Of a DNA stretch of 64,000 nucleotides, positions 1 to 7,926 are shown piece by piece. How positions within the stretch are numbered: position 1 is the stretch's first letter; every line of letters starts with the position of its first letter. The stretch is from Candidatus Zhuqueibacterota bacterium. Its GTDB lineage: Bacteria > Zhuqueibacterota > Zhuqueibacteria > Oceanimicrobiales > Oceanimicrobiaceae. The notes beneath the pieces are model-generated. The model searched no databases, was not told where the DNA came from, and was given only the letters and a program-made list of their open reading frames with translations. A program made the translations under genes and the position numbers. The DNA is taken from NCBI GenBank assembly GCA_029262055.1, contig JAJDAD010000091.1, forward strand, positions 1 to 64,000. Direction: 5' to 3'.

Positions 1-16
1 AATCCCCCTTCTTAAA

Positions 17-43
17 CAAAAAAGCCCCGACCAAATCGGGGCT
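17..43 (-). terminator. Intrinsic terminator after the first Oar-like receptor gene
   Basis: An 8-bp perfect stem (AGCCCCGA at 23-30, TCGGGGCT at 36-43) closes a 5-base loop. Read on the minus strand, the stem is followed by a run of T. It lies about 30 bases past the receptor stop codon at 72, as expected for a Rho-independent terminator of that gene. Confidence 0.85.
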
Positions 44-71
44 CTGAGTCAAACCTGCTTTCCGGCAAAGC

Positions 72-3000
72 TCAATTAAACAAATAGCGCAATCCCAACT
101 GAATCTGCCAGCGCGAAAGCACGCCCGGATCGTCGATGAAAGTACTCTGAGGGCCGGTAAAATTGAAGACCGGAGCCCCGTTCGCGTCAAAACGCACGAG
201 CGTCAACGGCGAAGCGGCAGCGGGATTTGCGACTTTTCTCACACCCCAACCTGAACTCAGCAGATTGCCAAAATTCAAAATGTCGAGATTTACCCTGAAA
301 GTGTGGCGCCTGGTCCCGCTGATAAAAGTGAAATCCTGCAGCACGCGAATGTCGATGGTGCTGAACCAGGGATTGAGAGAACCAAAACGCTCGGCGATCT
401 CGCCGCGGTGCGATTTCAGGTAGTCGTCCTGTTCGATAAAATTTTCGAAAGCGACGGACTGCTCCTGTGCCGTTCGCAAGAGGTTGCCAGTGGCATCGAT
501 GACATTATCAAAAATGATCTCGCTACTGTTAGCAGCATCGCGCGGTATGTAAATAAGGTCATTGACGGCTGAACCGTCGCCGTTGACATCGCCCGCGTAG
601 GTAAACGAGTAACGGCTGCCACCGGTCAAACTGAACTGGTTGCCTTCAGCGACCTCAAAGAACAGACCGAAATGCGTCGTCAGGCCGGGTGACCAGCGAT
701 GCGAGTAAGTGCTGCTGCCCACGATGCGATGCCGGTCGCCAAACTCGGACCAGCTCAATTCAGGCTGGTTCGGATCGCCCTGCACCGGCAGATTCTCCCA
801 GATGGTGCGCGCGATTTCAGCCGACCTTAGCTTGTTCTTGGCTTCAGTGAAGCTGTAGCCCAGGCTCGCCTGCAGCCCGAAAGGAAAGGTCTTCCGCAAC
901 TGCGCGCCGACGCTGAGGTTGTAACCGGCGCTGGTGTTATCGATGACGTAGACGCCATCCTGGGCCCCGGGGAAAGGAGCGCTCAGTTCATTGTTGCCGG
1001 TGCCGCCAAAAAAAGGCCGGCCGTCAGGTAGCAAGCGCGTGGGCGCCACCAAATCTGCGTTCCGCATGACCACTGCGTTGACATCCTTGGCATAAAGTAA
1101 GTCCAATGTCCCGAGCAGATCCCAGGGCAGTTTCTGATCCATGGCCAGATTTGTGGTCCATATTTGCGGCCACCTGAAATCCTGATCGATGGCATTCAGA
1201 TCAAAAGATTGCTGCAGGATGGTATCGTCAGAAGTCCGTGTTTCGCTAGCTGTCGGATCAGGGGGTAGATTCGGATTTGCTCCCGGGTTGGAAACCACAT
1301 TTCCGATCCACACAAAGGGCACTCGGCCGGTGAAAACGCCGGTGCCGCCTCTGAACCGGGTTACGCGGTCGCCCCGGACATCCCAATTAAAACCCACACG
1401 CGGCGACAGCAAGAATGACGTACCCGGCAAATTGCTCTGGTCGACGGTTTCGGGGTTGTCGTCTTCGTCCAACGCAAGCAGGGAGAGCGAAAACGGATTG
1501 TCCACCGGGTCGGTAAAGTAGAGTGGAACATCGACGCGCAACCCGTAGGTCAAATTCAGGCGCTCACTGGCAAGAAATTCATCCTGGGCATAGATAGAGA
1601 ATTGTCCCAGATCGATATCTTCGCCCTTGAACGGTCTTGATGACGGCGTGATCAGCGCCCGGAAGTCGATAAAGTCAGCGCTGTTCGGGTCCGTGGCCGC
1701 AAAAAACTCATCAAGAGACGTAAAAGTCGTTCCTCCGTCCGGAAACAGAAAATCGAACCGGCCGTGCCGGAAGAGATTAATCGAGCTGAAAAATGAAAAC
1801 AAGTCGAGATTGCTGCCGAGAGTAAAAACGTGCCGGCCTGAAAACAAACTGAAATTGTCAGTGAATTGCCAGGCATCCTGATTCAGATTGTTGTGAATGG
1901 AAAACGGCTCCTGTCCCAGTGTGGTGTAGCTCAGACCGTCTTCCAGTATTTCGATGGTGGGAAAATCCTCGCTGAACGGGTGCCGAAAATCACGCAGCCG
2001 GGTGTAGCTCGCCCGGAAATGGTTGGCGTACCTGCTGGAGCGCCCGTTGATTTCAAGGGCGAAGGAATGCAACTCATTGTTCCGTTCAAATCCGGCTTTT
2101 CGAAATGGCAACGCGGTTTGGCTTGGGCCCCGGCCTGCGGCACTCGCCCCCACCAGGGCGGAGCCGGGCGGCAACTCGCGCCGGCCGTCGAGGAAATTGT
2201 AGCGGAAGCTCAGGTTCGTATTGGCGTCTATGTTCCAGTCGAGTCCGAGGAGTATTTTCTCATTGTTGGTTTCATGCGTAAAGTCTTCAAACTCGCCGGG
2301 GTCATACGCATAGGTTCTGATCATGCGCTGCCGGATCGAATCCAGGACCGCCGCACGCACGCGTGACTCGCCGACTCCGGGCTGACCATCGCGATCCGCC
2401 AGAAAGTTTGTGCCCCGATCATTGCGCCGCTCAAGCTCGGCATTGAAATGAAAAAACAGCTTGTTCCGGACCAAAGGTCCGCTGAGTGAAAATCCGGTTT
2501 GGTGGAATGACAAATCAGGGTCCTCGAACAGCCGGGTGCTCCTGATCTTGTTGCTCACAAATCCTTCGTTGCGCAGATAGGTGTAGAAAGAACCCTTGAA
2601 CCGGTTGCCGCCCTTGCGGGTTATGATGTTGAGATTGGCACCCGTAAATCCGCTTTCGCGCACATCGAACGGAGCCAGCGACACTTGCACCTGTTCGATG
2701 GATTCAAACGGAACCGGCTGCGCGTTTGTCGCTCCGCCGGCCGTCGGATCCCCAAAACCGTAGAGGTTGTTAAAATAAGACCCGTCCAGCGACAGATTAT
2801 TAAAATACCAGTTCCGGCCCAAAAAGCTGTGGTTGCCGTCACTCCTCAGATTGAGGCGTGTCAGGTCCTGGGGCCGGCGGTTGATGGATGGCAAGCGCGC
2901 CACCTGATCGGCATTGAAACTCGCCGGATGTTCGCTGAGCCCGAAACTCAAGACCTCCGGACGGGTGCTAAACCTTTCCGGTGTAGAGATCACGACGCCT

Positions 3001-3362
3001 TGAAAGCGCAGAGCAAAATCGACTCGCATCTTCTCGCCCAACTCGACTGCCACATCTTTATAGATCTGGCGCCGATAGCCGGCTGACCCGGCTGTCACCG
3101 CGTAGGTGCCGACTTTAATGTTGGGAATGGTAAACACACCCTGCCCGCCGGCAACCGCGCGATAGCGCGTTCCGTTTGTCCGGTGTACGGCAACAACCAC
3201 CGCGTCCGACAGGGGCACACCGTGCTCATCAGCTACAATGCCGTGCAGGGCAGCAGTTGTTAGGCCCTGCGCGTATAAGCCGGCTATGCTCCCCCAAAGG
3301 AAGCAAAGCGCCCAAAGAAAAACTTGTACACTCTTTGCCAACATTGAATCTTTCCCCTTCAT
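72..3362 (-). CDS. Oar-like TonB-dependent outer-membrane receptor (copy 1)
   Basis: A 1096-residue outer-membrane beta-barrel protein. A signal peptide (ending near LYAQ) is followed by a carboxypeptidase-regulatory-like beta-sandwich at about residues 35-115 (HGIVADEHGVPL...), a plug region at about 130-250 containing the run GFTGANLNIITRKGGNRFKG, and a long barrel ending in LRYLFN. Family members move large substrates or act with TonB; the ligand cannot be read from sequence. The start at 3362 is supported by AAGGAGG just upstream. The gene at 4183-7464 is a full-length paralogue sharing long identical stretches, so this is a tandem duplication. No SusD-like partner lies nearby, which argues against a standard glycan uptake locus. 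The own terminator at 17-43 suggests separate transcription. Confidence 0.9.
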   Translation of the reverse strand: MKGKDSMLAKSVQVFLWALCFLWGSIAGLYAQGLTTAALHGIVADEHGVPLSDAVVVAVHRTNGTRYRAVAGGQGVFTIPNIKVGTYAVTAGSAGYRRQIYKDVAVELGEKMRVDFALRFQGVVISTPERFSTRPEVLSFGLSEHPASFNADQVARLPSINRRPQDLTRLNLRSDGNHSFLGRNWYFNNLSLDGSYFNNLYGFGDPTAGGATNAQPVPFESIEQVQVSLAPFDVRESGFTGANLNIITRKGGNRFKGSFYTYLRNEGFVSNKIRSTRLFEDPDLSFHQTGFSLSGPLVRNKLFFHFNAELERRNDRGTNFLADRDGQPGVGESRVRAAVLDSIRQRMIRTYAYDPGEFEDFTHETNNEKILLGLDWNIDANTNLSFRYNFLDGRRELPPGSALVGASAAGRGPSQTALPFRKAGFERNNELHSFALEINGRSSRYANHFRASYTRLRDFRHPFSEDFPTIEILEDGLSYTTLGQEPFSIHNNLNQDAWQFTDNFSLFSGRHVFTLGSNLDLFSFFSSINLFRHGRFDFLFPDGGTTFTSLDEFFAATDPNSADFIDFRALITPSSRPFKGEDIDLGQFSIYAQDEFLASERLNLTYGLRVDVPLYFTDPVDNPFSLSLLALDEDDNPETVDQSNLPGTSFLLSPRVGFNWDVRGDRVTRFRGGTGVFTGRVPFVWIGNVVSNPGANPNLPPDPTASETRTSDDTILQQSFDLNAIDQDFRWPQIWTTNLAMDQKLPWDLLGTLDLLYAKDVNAVVMRNADLVAPTRLLPDGRPFFGGTGNNELSAPFPGAQDGVYVIDNTSAGYNLSVGAQLRKTFPFGLQASLGYSFTEAKNKLRSAEIARTIWENLPVQGDPNQPELSWSEFGDRHRIVGSSTYSHRWSPGLTTHFGLFFEVAEGNQFSLTGGSRYSFTYAGDVNGDGSAVNDLIYIPRDAANSSEIIFDNVIDATGNLLRTAQEQSVAFENFIEQDDYLKSHRGEIAERFGSLNPWFSTIDIRVLQDFTFISGTRRHTFRVNLDILNFGNLLSSGWGVRKVANPAAASPLTLVRFDANGAPVFNFTGPQSTFIDDPGVLSRWQIQLGLRYLFN

Positions 3363-3486
3363 ATTTAACCTCCTTGTTGCCGGCCAGCGGCCAGGAACGA
3401 AGTTTCCAAAATCGCCTGCAAAATTCGCATCCTACGAACGTTTGTCCTGAAGCTAGAAATCCTCCTCAAACATTCAAACAAAAACA

Positions 3487-3942
3487 TGGCTCTATATTGT
3501 TTAGTGTGGGTAAAGTAGTACCCTTACTACGGTCTTTCGCCACGGTTTCACGCTGATGAAACACGGATTTTGTTTATTTCAATATACGAAGACCTGTGAA
3601 TTCTACATTCTCTTTGCCGAAATTGATTAGCCTGGATAATTCACGAAGCCCGGGATTGAGCACAAATCCAAAAAACCACTGTCATTCAGGAGGAATCCTT
3701 TTGGAATGGGCCCTGCAGCGCTCAACGGACACGGATTCTACCAAAAAGATTCTTCCAGGATGACAGAAAAAGGCAGTTTATGAAGAATGCAGGTTAGTAA
3801 TCCTACTTTGATTTCGGTAGCCTTTAATTCATTGAGTAACTGCGGCTCATCCAGAGAATTGTATCCTTTTATCCGTGGCGAATCTGGGTGAATCCGTGGC
3901 TCACTTTTTCCCAAATTACCCACACTAGACAGCATAGAACCA
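3487..3942. repeat. Outer inverted-repeat element (MITE-like), interrupted by a second element
   Basis: The two ends are imperfect inverted repeats of about 27 bp (3487-3513 against 3916-3942, 23 of 27 matching). Both contain the core TAGTGTGGGTAA (3502-3513, complement at 3916-3927). Homology continues inward as diverged inverted copies of GCCACGG-type sequence (near 3538 on the left and 3899 on the right). Removing the inserted inner element and one copy of its target duplication leaves about 289 bp with no coding capacity, as expected for a non-autonomous palindromic element. No convincing outer target duplication was found and no second copy was seen in the window. Confidence 0.6.
3631..3793 (+). 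mobile_element. MITE-like element copy A (163 bp) with terminal inverted repeats and TTAG duplication
   Basis: The left end CCTGGATAATTCACGAA (3631) and the complement of the right end, CCTGCATTCTTCATAAA (right edge 3793), form terminal inverted repeats. TTAG flanks both sides (3627-3630 and 3794-3797), a likely 4-bp target duplication. Copy B at 39314-39475 matches this element along its whole length in inverted orientation, including the internal segment CATTCAGGAGGAATCCTTTT at 3683-3702. It is too short to code for a transposase and so would be moved in trans. Ends starting CCT and a 4-5 bp duplication would fit an IS1380-type enzyme, but that family link is a guess. Confidence 0.75.
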
Positions 3943-3971
3943 AAAATATGCTATTCGCTCCTCATGCAACG

Positions 3972-4004
3972 AAAAAGGCCCCGGCATAGTCACCGGGGCC
4001 TTTT
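3972..4004. terminator. Bidirectional terminator hairpin
   Basis: A perfect 8-bp stem (GGCCCCGG at 3977-3984, CCGGGGCC at 3993-4000) is flanked by an A run on the left and a T run on the right, so it can work in both directions. It lies about 180 bases beyond the stop of the second receptor gene and probably ends its transcript. Its stem resembles the terminator at 17-43, consistent with duplication of the whole receptor unit. Confidence 0.7.
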
Positions 4005-4182
4005 CTAAACCTGCCGCCTTGCAAGCAGGTATGGCAGTGCTTTAAACAATTATCTGACCGAAACCAGGTTCGCCGTCATTCCGTTGCGCTTTTACGGCGG
4101 AACATCCGGTTAACTCTCCCGGACTCTGCCGCTATTGCGCGGCGGCAAGACAAGAATTAACCCGCTCCCGATCAAGTATCAA

Positions 4183-7100
4183 CTAATTGAACAAGTACTT
4201 AATCCCAAGCTGAACCTGCCAGCGGGAATTAAGACCGGGGTCGTCGATAAATGTTTCGGACGGTCCGGTAAAATCAAAGATCGGCCGTTGGGCATTTCCC
4301 TCTTGCTCAAAACGAACCAACCTTAACGGTGAAGTTGCGGCCGCACTTGCGACTTCCCGAACGCCCCAATCAGAACTGATGAGATTGCCGACATTCAGGA
4401 TATCGAGGTTAACTTGAAAAGTGTGGCGCCTGCTGCCCGCATTGATTGCAAAATCCTGCAGGATCCGTAAATCGATGTTGTTGAACCAGGGGTTGAGAGC
4501 GCCAAAGCGTTCGGCGATTTCGCCCCTATTTGAGCTCAAGTAATCATCTTGCCGGATAAATGCTTCAAAAGCTGCCGCATCAGAGGGATCGTCAAAACGA
4601 ATCTCGTTCGGGTCCGTGGCATCAGTGGGGATGTAAATCAGATCATTTGAAAAACCGTCGCCATTGACATCGCCTGAATAGGTGAACGAGTAGCGATTGC
4701 CACCGCCTGCAGTAAATCTGTTGCCCTCAGCGACTTCCACAAAAATCCCGAAATGCGTGGCCAAACTCTCCGACCATTTGTGCGTATAAGTTCCACCGCC
4801 GACAAACCGATGCCGGTTGCCAAACTCAGAATGGCTGAGACTGGGATCGTTGGGATCGCCCTGAATGGGACTTTCTGAAAACAGCACACTGGCAATTTCG
4901 GTTGATTTGAACTTGTTCTTCGCTTCGGTGAAACTGTAGGAAACGCTGGCATTCAAGCCAAAATCAAACGTCTTGCGCAGTTGCCCTGTCAGGTTGTAAT
5001 TGTAACCAGAGCTGGTATTGTCGATGACGTAGACGCCTTCACCCGAACCCGGGAAGAAAGAGTTCAGTTCGTTGGCGCCGGAACCTCCGAAGAAATCCCT
5101 GCCGTCCGGTCCGGCTATTGTACTAACCGGGGCAACTAAATCCGCATTACGCACAACGACCGCATTGATGTCTTTGCCGTACAACGCCTCGAAGGTACCG
5201 AGCAGGCCCCACGGCAGTTTGTGATCGATGGCGAGGTTGGTGGTCCAGACCTGCGGGAACTTAAAATCGGGATCCATTGAGTTCAAATCGAAAGACTGCT
5301 GCAGGATAGAGTCATCGCTCGTCCTGTGATCGTCCGGCACGCTGTTCGGGTCATCCCCGACGGCAAAAAGATTCGGGTTGTTACCGGGATTCGAAATCAC
5401 ATTGCCGATCCAGACAAATGGTACACGACCGGTGAAAATACCACTGCCGCCACGAACCTGAGTTGAGCGGTCGCCATGCACATCCCAGTTAAAGCCAACG
5501 CGCGGTGAAAACAGCGGAGTCGCGCCCGGCAGATCGGCCTGGTCCACGGTCTCGGGACTGTCGTCCTTGTCCAACAACTGTAGTCCTGTCGAGAAAGGAT
5601 TCGCTATCGGGTCTGTGAAATACAAAGGAAAGTCGACTCGCAAGCCGTAGGTCAGATTCAATTTGTCCGTTGCCAGGTATTCATCCTGGACGTAAAACGA
5701 CAACTGACCTACATCGATTTCTTCGCCTTTGAACGGGCCTGATCCAACAATAGAGTTAAAATCATAAAAATCATCGCTGGTCGGGTCAGTGCGCCGGAAG
5801 AAATCATCCAGGGATGAAAATGTTGTGGCGCCCAGAAAATCCAGGAAGTCTGGTAAGAAAAATACGCCATGACGAAAAATATTGAACGAGTTAAAGAATT
5901 GAAAGATTTCAAGGTTGGTACCAACCGTAAAAACATGCTTGCCTGAAAACAGGCTGAAATTGTTGGTGAGTTGGAACACATCCTGATCCAGAATGTTGTG
6001 AATTGAGAACGGCTCGTGTCCGGCTGTGGTGTAAGTTACGCCGTCTTCGGCGATTTCGATGGTCGGGAAATCAGCACTGAAAGGCTTGCGGAAATCGCGA
6101 AATCTGTTGTAGCTGGCAAAAAAGCGATTGGCCCACTTGTCGGAGCGGCTGTTGAGTTCAAGCGCGAAAGAGTGGAGCTCGTTGTTGATCTGGTAGCCGG
6201 AATTCTGGAAAGGCAAACTGGTCTCGTTCGGACCACGGCCTGACGAAAAAGCGCTCAAGACAAAGGGGTGTGGTCCCTGGTCGCGACTCGCGTCCAGAAA
6301 ATTGTAGCGAAACGACAGGTTGTTCTTGTCGTTTATGTTCCAGTCCAGCTTGAGTAGCAACTTCTCGTTATTGGTTTCATGAATGAAATCTTCAAACGGC
6401 CCGGTTTCATAACCGTAGACGTCGCGCAGAACGTCGCTGATTCTCTGCATGGTGGCAGCGTCAACCCGCGACTCACCAGCGGATAGCGTCGCATCGCGGT
6501 TGGCCACAAAGTTTGAACCTGGATCATCTCTGCGTTCCAGCTCACCATTCACAAAAAAGAACAGCTTGTTCTGGATAAGTGGCCCGCTCAAAGTGAAACC
6601 GGACTGATTGAATGAAAGGTCGGGATTTGCGAACACCTCATTGCCGCTGACCGTGTTGCCCTGCAGATCTTCATTTCGGATGAAACTGTAGGCCGATCCC
6701 TTAAACACATTGGTGCCGCTCTTGGTTACCGTGTTGATGTTTGCTCCGGTAAAGCCACCTTCGCGCACGTCAAAAGGCGCCACGGAAACCTGAACTTGCT
6801 CGACTGCGTCAAATGGCACCGGCTCGGCATTACTCTGCCCGCCGGGAGCAGGATCGTCCAGACCGAAGGGATTGTTAAAATAGGAACCGTCCACCGAAAT
6901 ATTGTTGAACAGCCAGTTCCGTCCACCAAAACTCATGTTGCCATCGCTGCGGGGATCGAGTCTGGTCAAATCACGTGTCGAGCGCTTAATGGACGGCAAC
7001 AAAGCAACCTGCTCAGCACTGACCGTGGTAGCGGCGCCCGTGCGATCACTGTTCAGGATCTCATCCTGCTCGGCTGTGACCTGAATCGCACTCATTTGAA

Positions 7101-7464
7101 TGGCTTCTTCGGCCAGGGTAAAATCTACGCGTAGATTCTGGCCCAGACTTACGTAAACGTTTTCCTGCACTTGCGTTTTGAAACCGATGAACGACGCTGA
7201 GATGGTGTAAGGTCCACCGATACGTACATTCGGAATGGTAAAAACGCCCGCGGTGCGCACTGCTGTGCCGTACTGAGTACCCGTAGGTTCATGTACGGCA
7301 ACGACGTTGGCGCCCGGCAGTGCCTCACCGTTTGCATCAGATACAATTCCATTTAAAGCGCCGGTCGTGACACCCTGGGCGTGCAGCCCAGAGCTGGCAG
7401 CAAAAACGCAAAAGAGCACTGCCACGAACCCGAACACCTTGATACCTAGTAGGAATCTGTTCAT
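4183..7464 (-). CDS. Oar-like TonB-dependent outer-membrane receptor (copy 2)
   Basis: A 1093-residue paralogue of the receptor at 72-3362 with the same layout: signal peptide ending near LHAQG, carboxypeptidase-regulatory-like domain (NGIVSDANGEALPGANVVA), plug with GFTGANINTVTKSGTNVFKG, and a barrel ending IKYLFN. The start ATG at 7464 is chosen because GAAGGAGG stands directly before it; an in-frame TTG at 7482 lies upstream of that ribosome site. The two copies share long blocks in the plug and in the last 150 residues and differ most in barrel loops, where ligand contacts usually lie. This suggests duplication followed by divergence in what is bound. Substrate unknown. Confidence 0.9.
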   Translation of the reverse strand: MNRFLLGIKVFGFVAVLFCVFAASSGLHAQGVTTGALNGIVSDANGEALPGANVVAVHEPTGTQYGTAVRTAGVFTIPNVRIGGPYTISASFIGFKTQVQENVYVSLGQNLRVDFTLAEEAIQMSAIQVTAEQDEILNSDRTGAATTVSAEQVALLPSIKRSTRDLTRLDPRSDGNMSFGGRNWLFNNISVDGSYFNNPFGLDDPAPGGQSNAEPVPFDAVEQVQVSVAPFDVREGGFTGANINTVTKSGTNVFKGSAYSFIRNEDLQGNTVSGNEVFANPDLSFNQSGFTLSGPLIQNKLFFFVNGELERRDDPGSNFVANRDATLSAGESRVDAATMQRISDVLRDVYGYETGPFEDFIHETNNEKLLLKLDWNINDKNNLSFRYNFLDASRDQGPHPFVLSAFSSGRGPNETSLPFQNSGYQINNELHSFALELNSRSDKWANRFFASYNRFRDFRKPFSADFPTIEIAEDGVTYTTAGHEPFSIHNILDQDVFQLTNNFSLFSGKHVFTVGTNLEIFQFFNSFNIFRHGVFFLPDFLDFLGATTFSSLDDFFRRTDPTSDDFYDFNSIVGSGPFKGEEIDVGQLSFYVQDEYLATDKLNLTYGLRVDFPLYFTDPIANPFSTGLQLLDKDDSPETVDQADLPGATPLFSPRVGFNWDVHGDRSTQVRGGSGIFTGRVPFVWIGNVISNPGNNPNLFAVGDDPNSVPDDHRTSDDSILQQSFDLNSMDPDFKFPQVWTTNLAIDHKLPWGLLGTFEALYGKDINAVVVRNADLVAPVSTIAGPDGRDFFGGSGANELNSFFPGSGEGVYVIDNTSSGYNYNLTGQLRKTFDFGLNASVSYSFTEAKNKFKSTEIASVLFSESPIQGDPNDPSLSHSEFGNRHRFVGGGTYTHKWSESLATHFGIFVEVAEGNRFTAGGGNRYSFTYSGDVNGDGFSNDLIYIPTDATDPNEIRFDDPSDAAAFEAFIRQDDYLSSNRGEIAERFGALNPWFNNIDLRILQDFAINAGSRRHTFQVNLDILNVGNLISSDWGVREVASAAATSPLRLVRFEQEGNAQRPIFDFTGPSETFIDDPGLNSRWQVQLGIKYLFN

Positions 7465-7926
7465 AGTTGTTGCCTCCTTCAAAATTGTAGGGAAAAAAAA
7501 GAGCCCGGTGTAGATAAGGAAACTTCAACTGAAGTATAGTGATCTCTGCGCGTTTTAGTCAACAAAAAAATCTCAATCCTGTTACATTCATTGGAGTCAA
7601 GTCAAAGGGTTGTCAGTCGCAGTTCGAAGCCGGTCCGGTGAGCAGATCGCGCCGCCTGGCCTAATTCATGACGCTTAGCATAGTTGGGCATAGAATAATA
7701 ATTGCAATATTGAGAACAAATCACGAAGTATTATTAGTATTGAGAGATGTAGCCCTTTGTTATTCCCATAAACAGAATCGGCTTATCACATTAAAAATAA
7801 ATAGTTTATCACTTGTCATGGGACTCTCAGAGGCAAAGGCACACAAATTGCATAAATGCTCGAAAGTCCAGTCACCGGGCGATTCGCCCAAATCCACTAT
7901 CGAGGTCTAAGAGTCAGGAGGAAACA
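7465..7926. other. 462-bp divergent intergenic region between receptor 2 and the porin
   Basis: This region holds the promoters for the minus-strand receptor and for the plus-strand porin. Its right part is AT-rich and contains the sigma-54 promoter at 7837-7852 and the ribosome site CAGGAGGAAACA before 7927. A stretch at 7655-7673 (CCTGGCCTAATTCATGACG) resembles one end of the 163-bp mobile element, but no partner end is seen. No gene was found. Confidence 0.6.
7837..7852 (+). promoter_or_regulatory. Sigma-54 (-24/-12) promoter for the porin gene
   Basis: The sequence AGGCAC-ACAAA-TTGCA matches the sigma-54 consensus TGGCAC-N5-TTGCA at every position but the first, with the required GG-N10-GC spacing (GG at 7838-7839, GC at 7850-7851). 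It lies about 75 bases before the porin start at 7927, so transcription would start near 7864. A sigma-54-dependent activator is encoded at 22571-24193. No upstream activator site was identified. Confidence 0.7.

Larger units (their letters stand above)
3363..4182. other. 820-bp gap between the receptors holding nested inverted-repeat elements and a terminator
   Basis: No credible coding region is seen. The gap contains the leader of the first receptor gene (3363-3486), an outer inverted-repeat element (3487-3942) with a 163-bp inner element inserted in it (3631-3793), and a bidirectional terminator hairpin (3972-4004). The last 180 bases (4005-4182) are rich in short hairpins, for example CCTGC/GCAGG near 4013 and TGCCGC/GCGGCA near 4127, of unknown role. 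Confidence 0.7.

Noticed and set aside
1866-2366. Plus-strand open frame of 166 codons opposite the first receptor gene
   Set aside because: It is a shadow frame of a clearly coding minus-strand gene with no features of its own.
4049-4110. Minus-strand stretch reading FRRK and, one frame over, MTANLVSVR followed by a stop, like the decayed end of a sorting domain
   Set aside because: Only about 13 residues across a frameshift, with no PNPFNP or WDGRD motif upstream; chance similarity cannot be excluded.
4005-4182. Hairpin-rich segment downstream of the second receptor gene considered as a riboswitch or small RNA
   Set aside because: The stems are short and match no structured RNA class I can recognise; a 3' untranslated region is the simpler reading.
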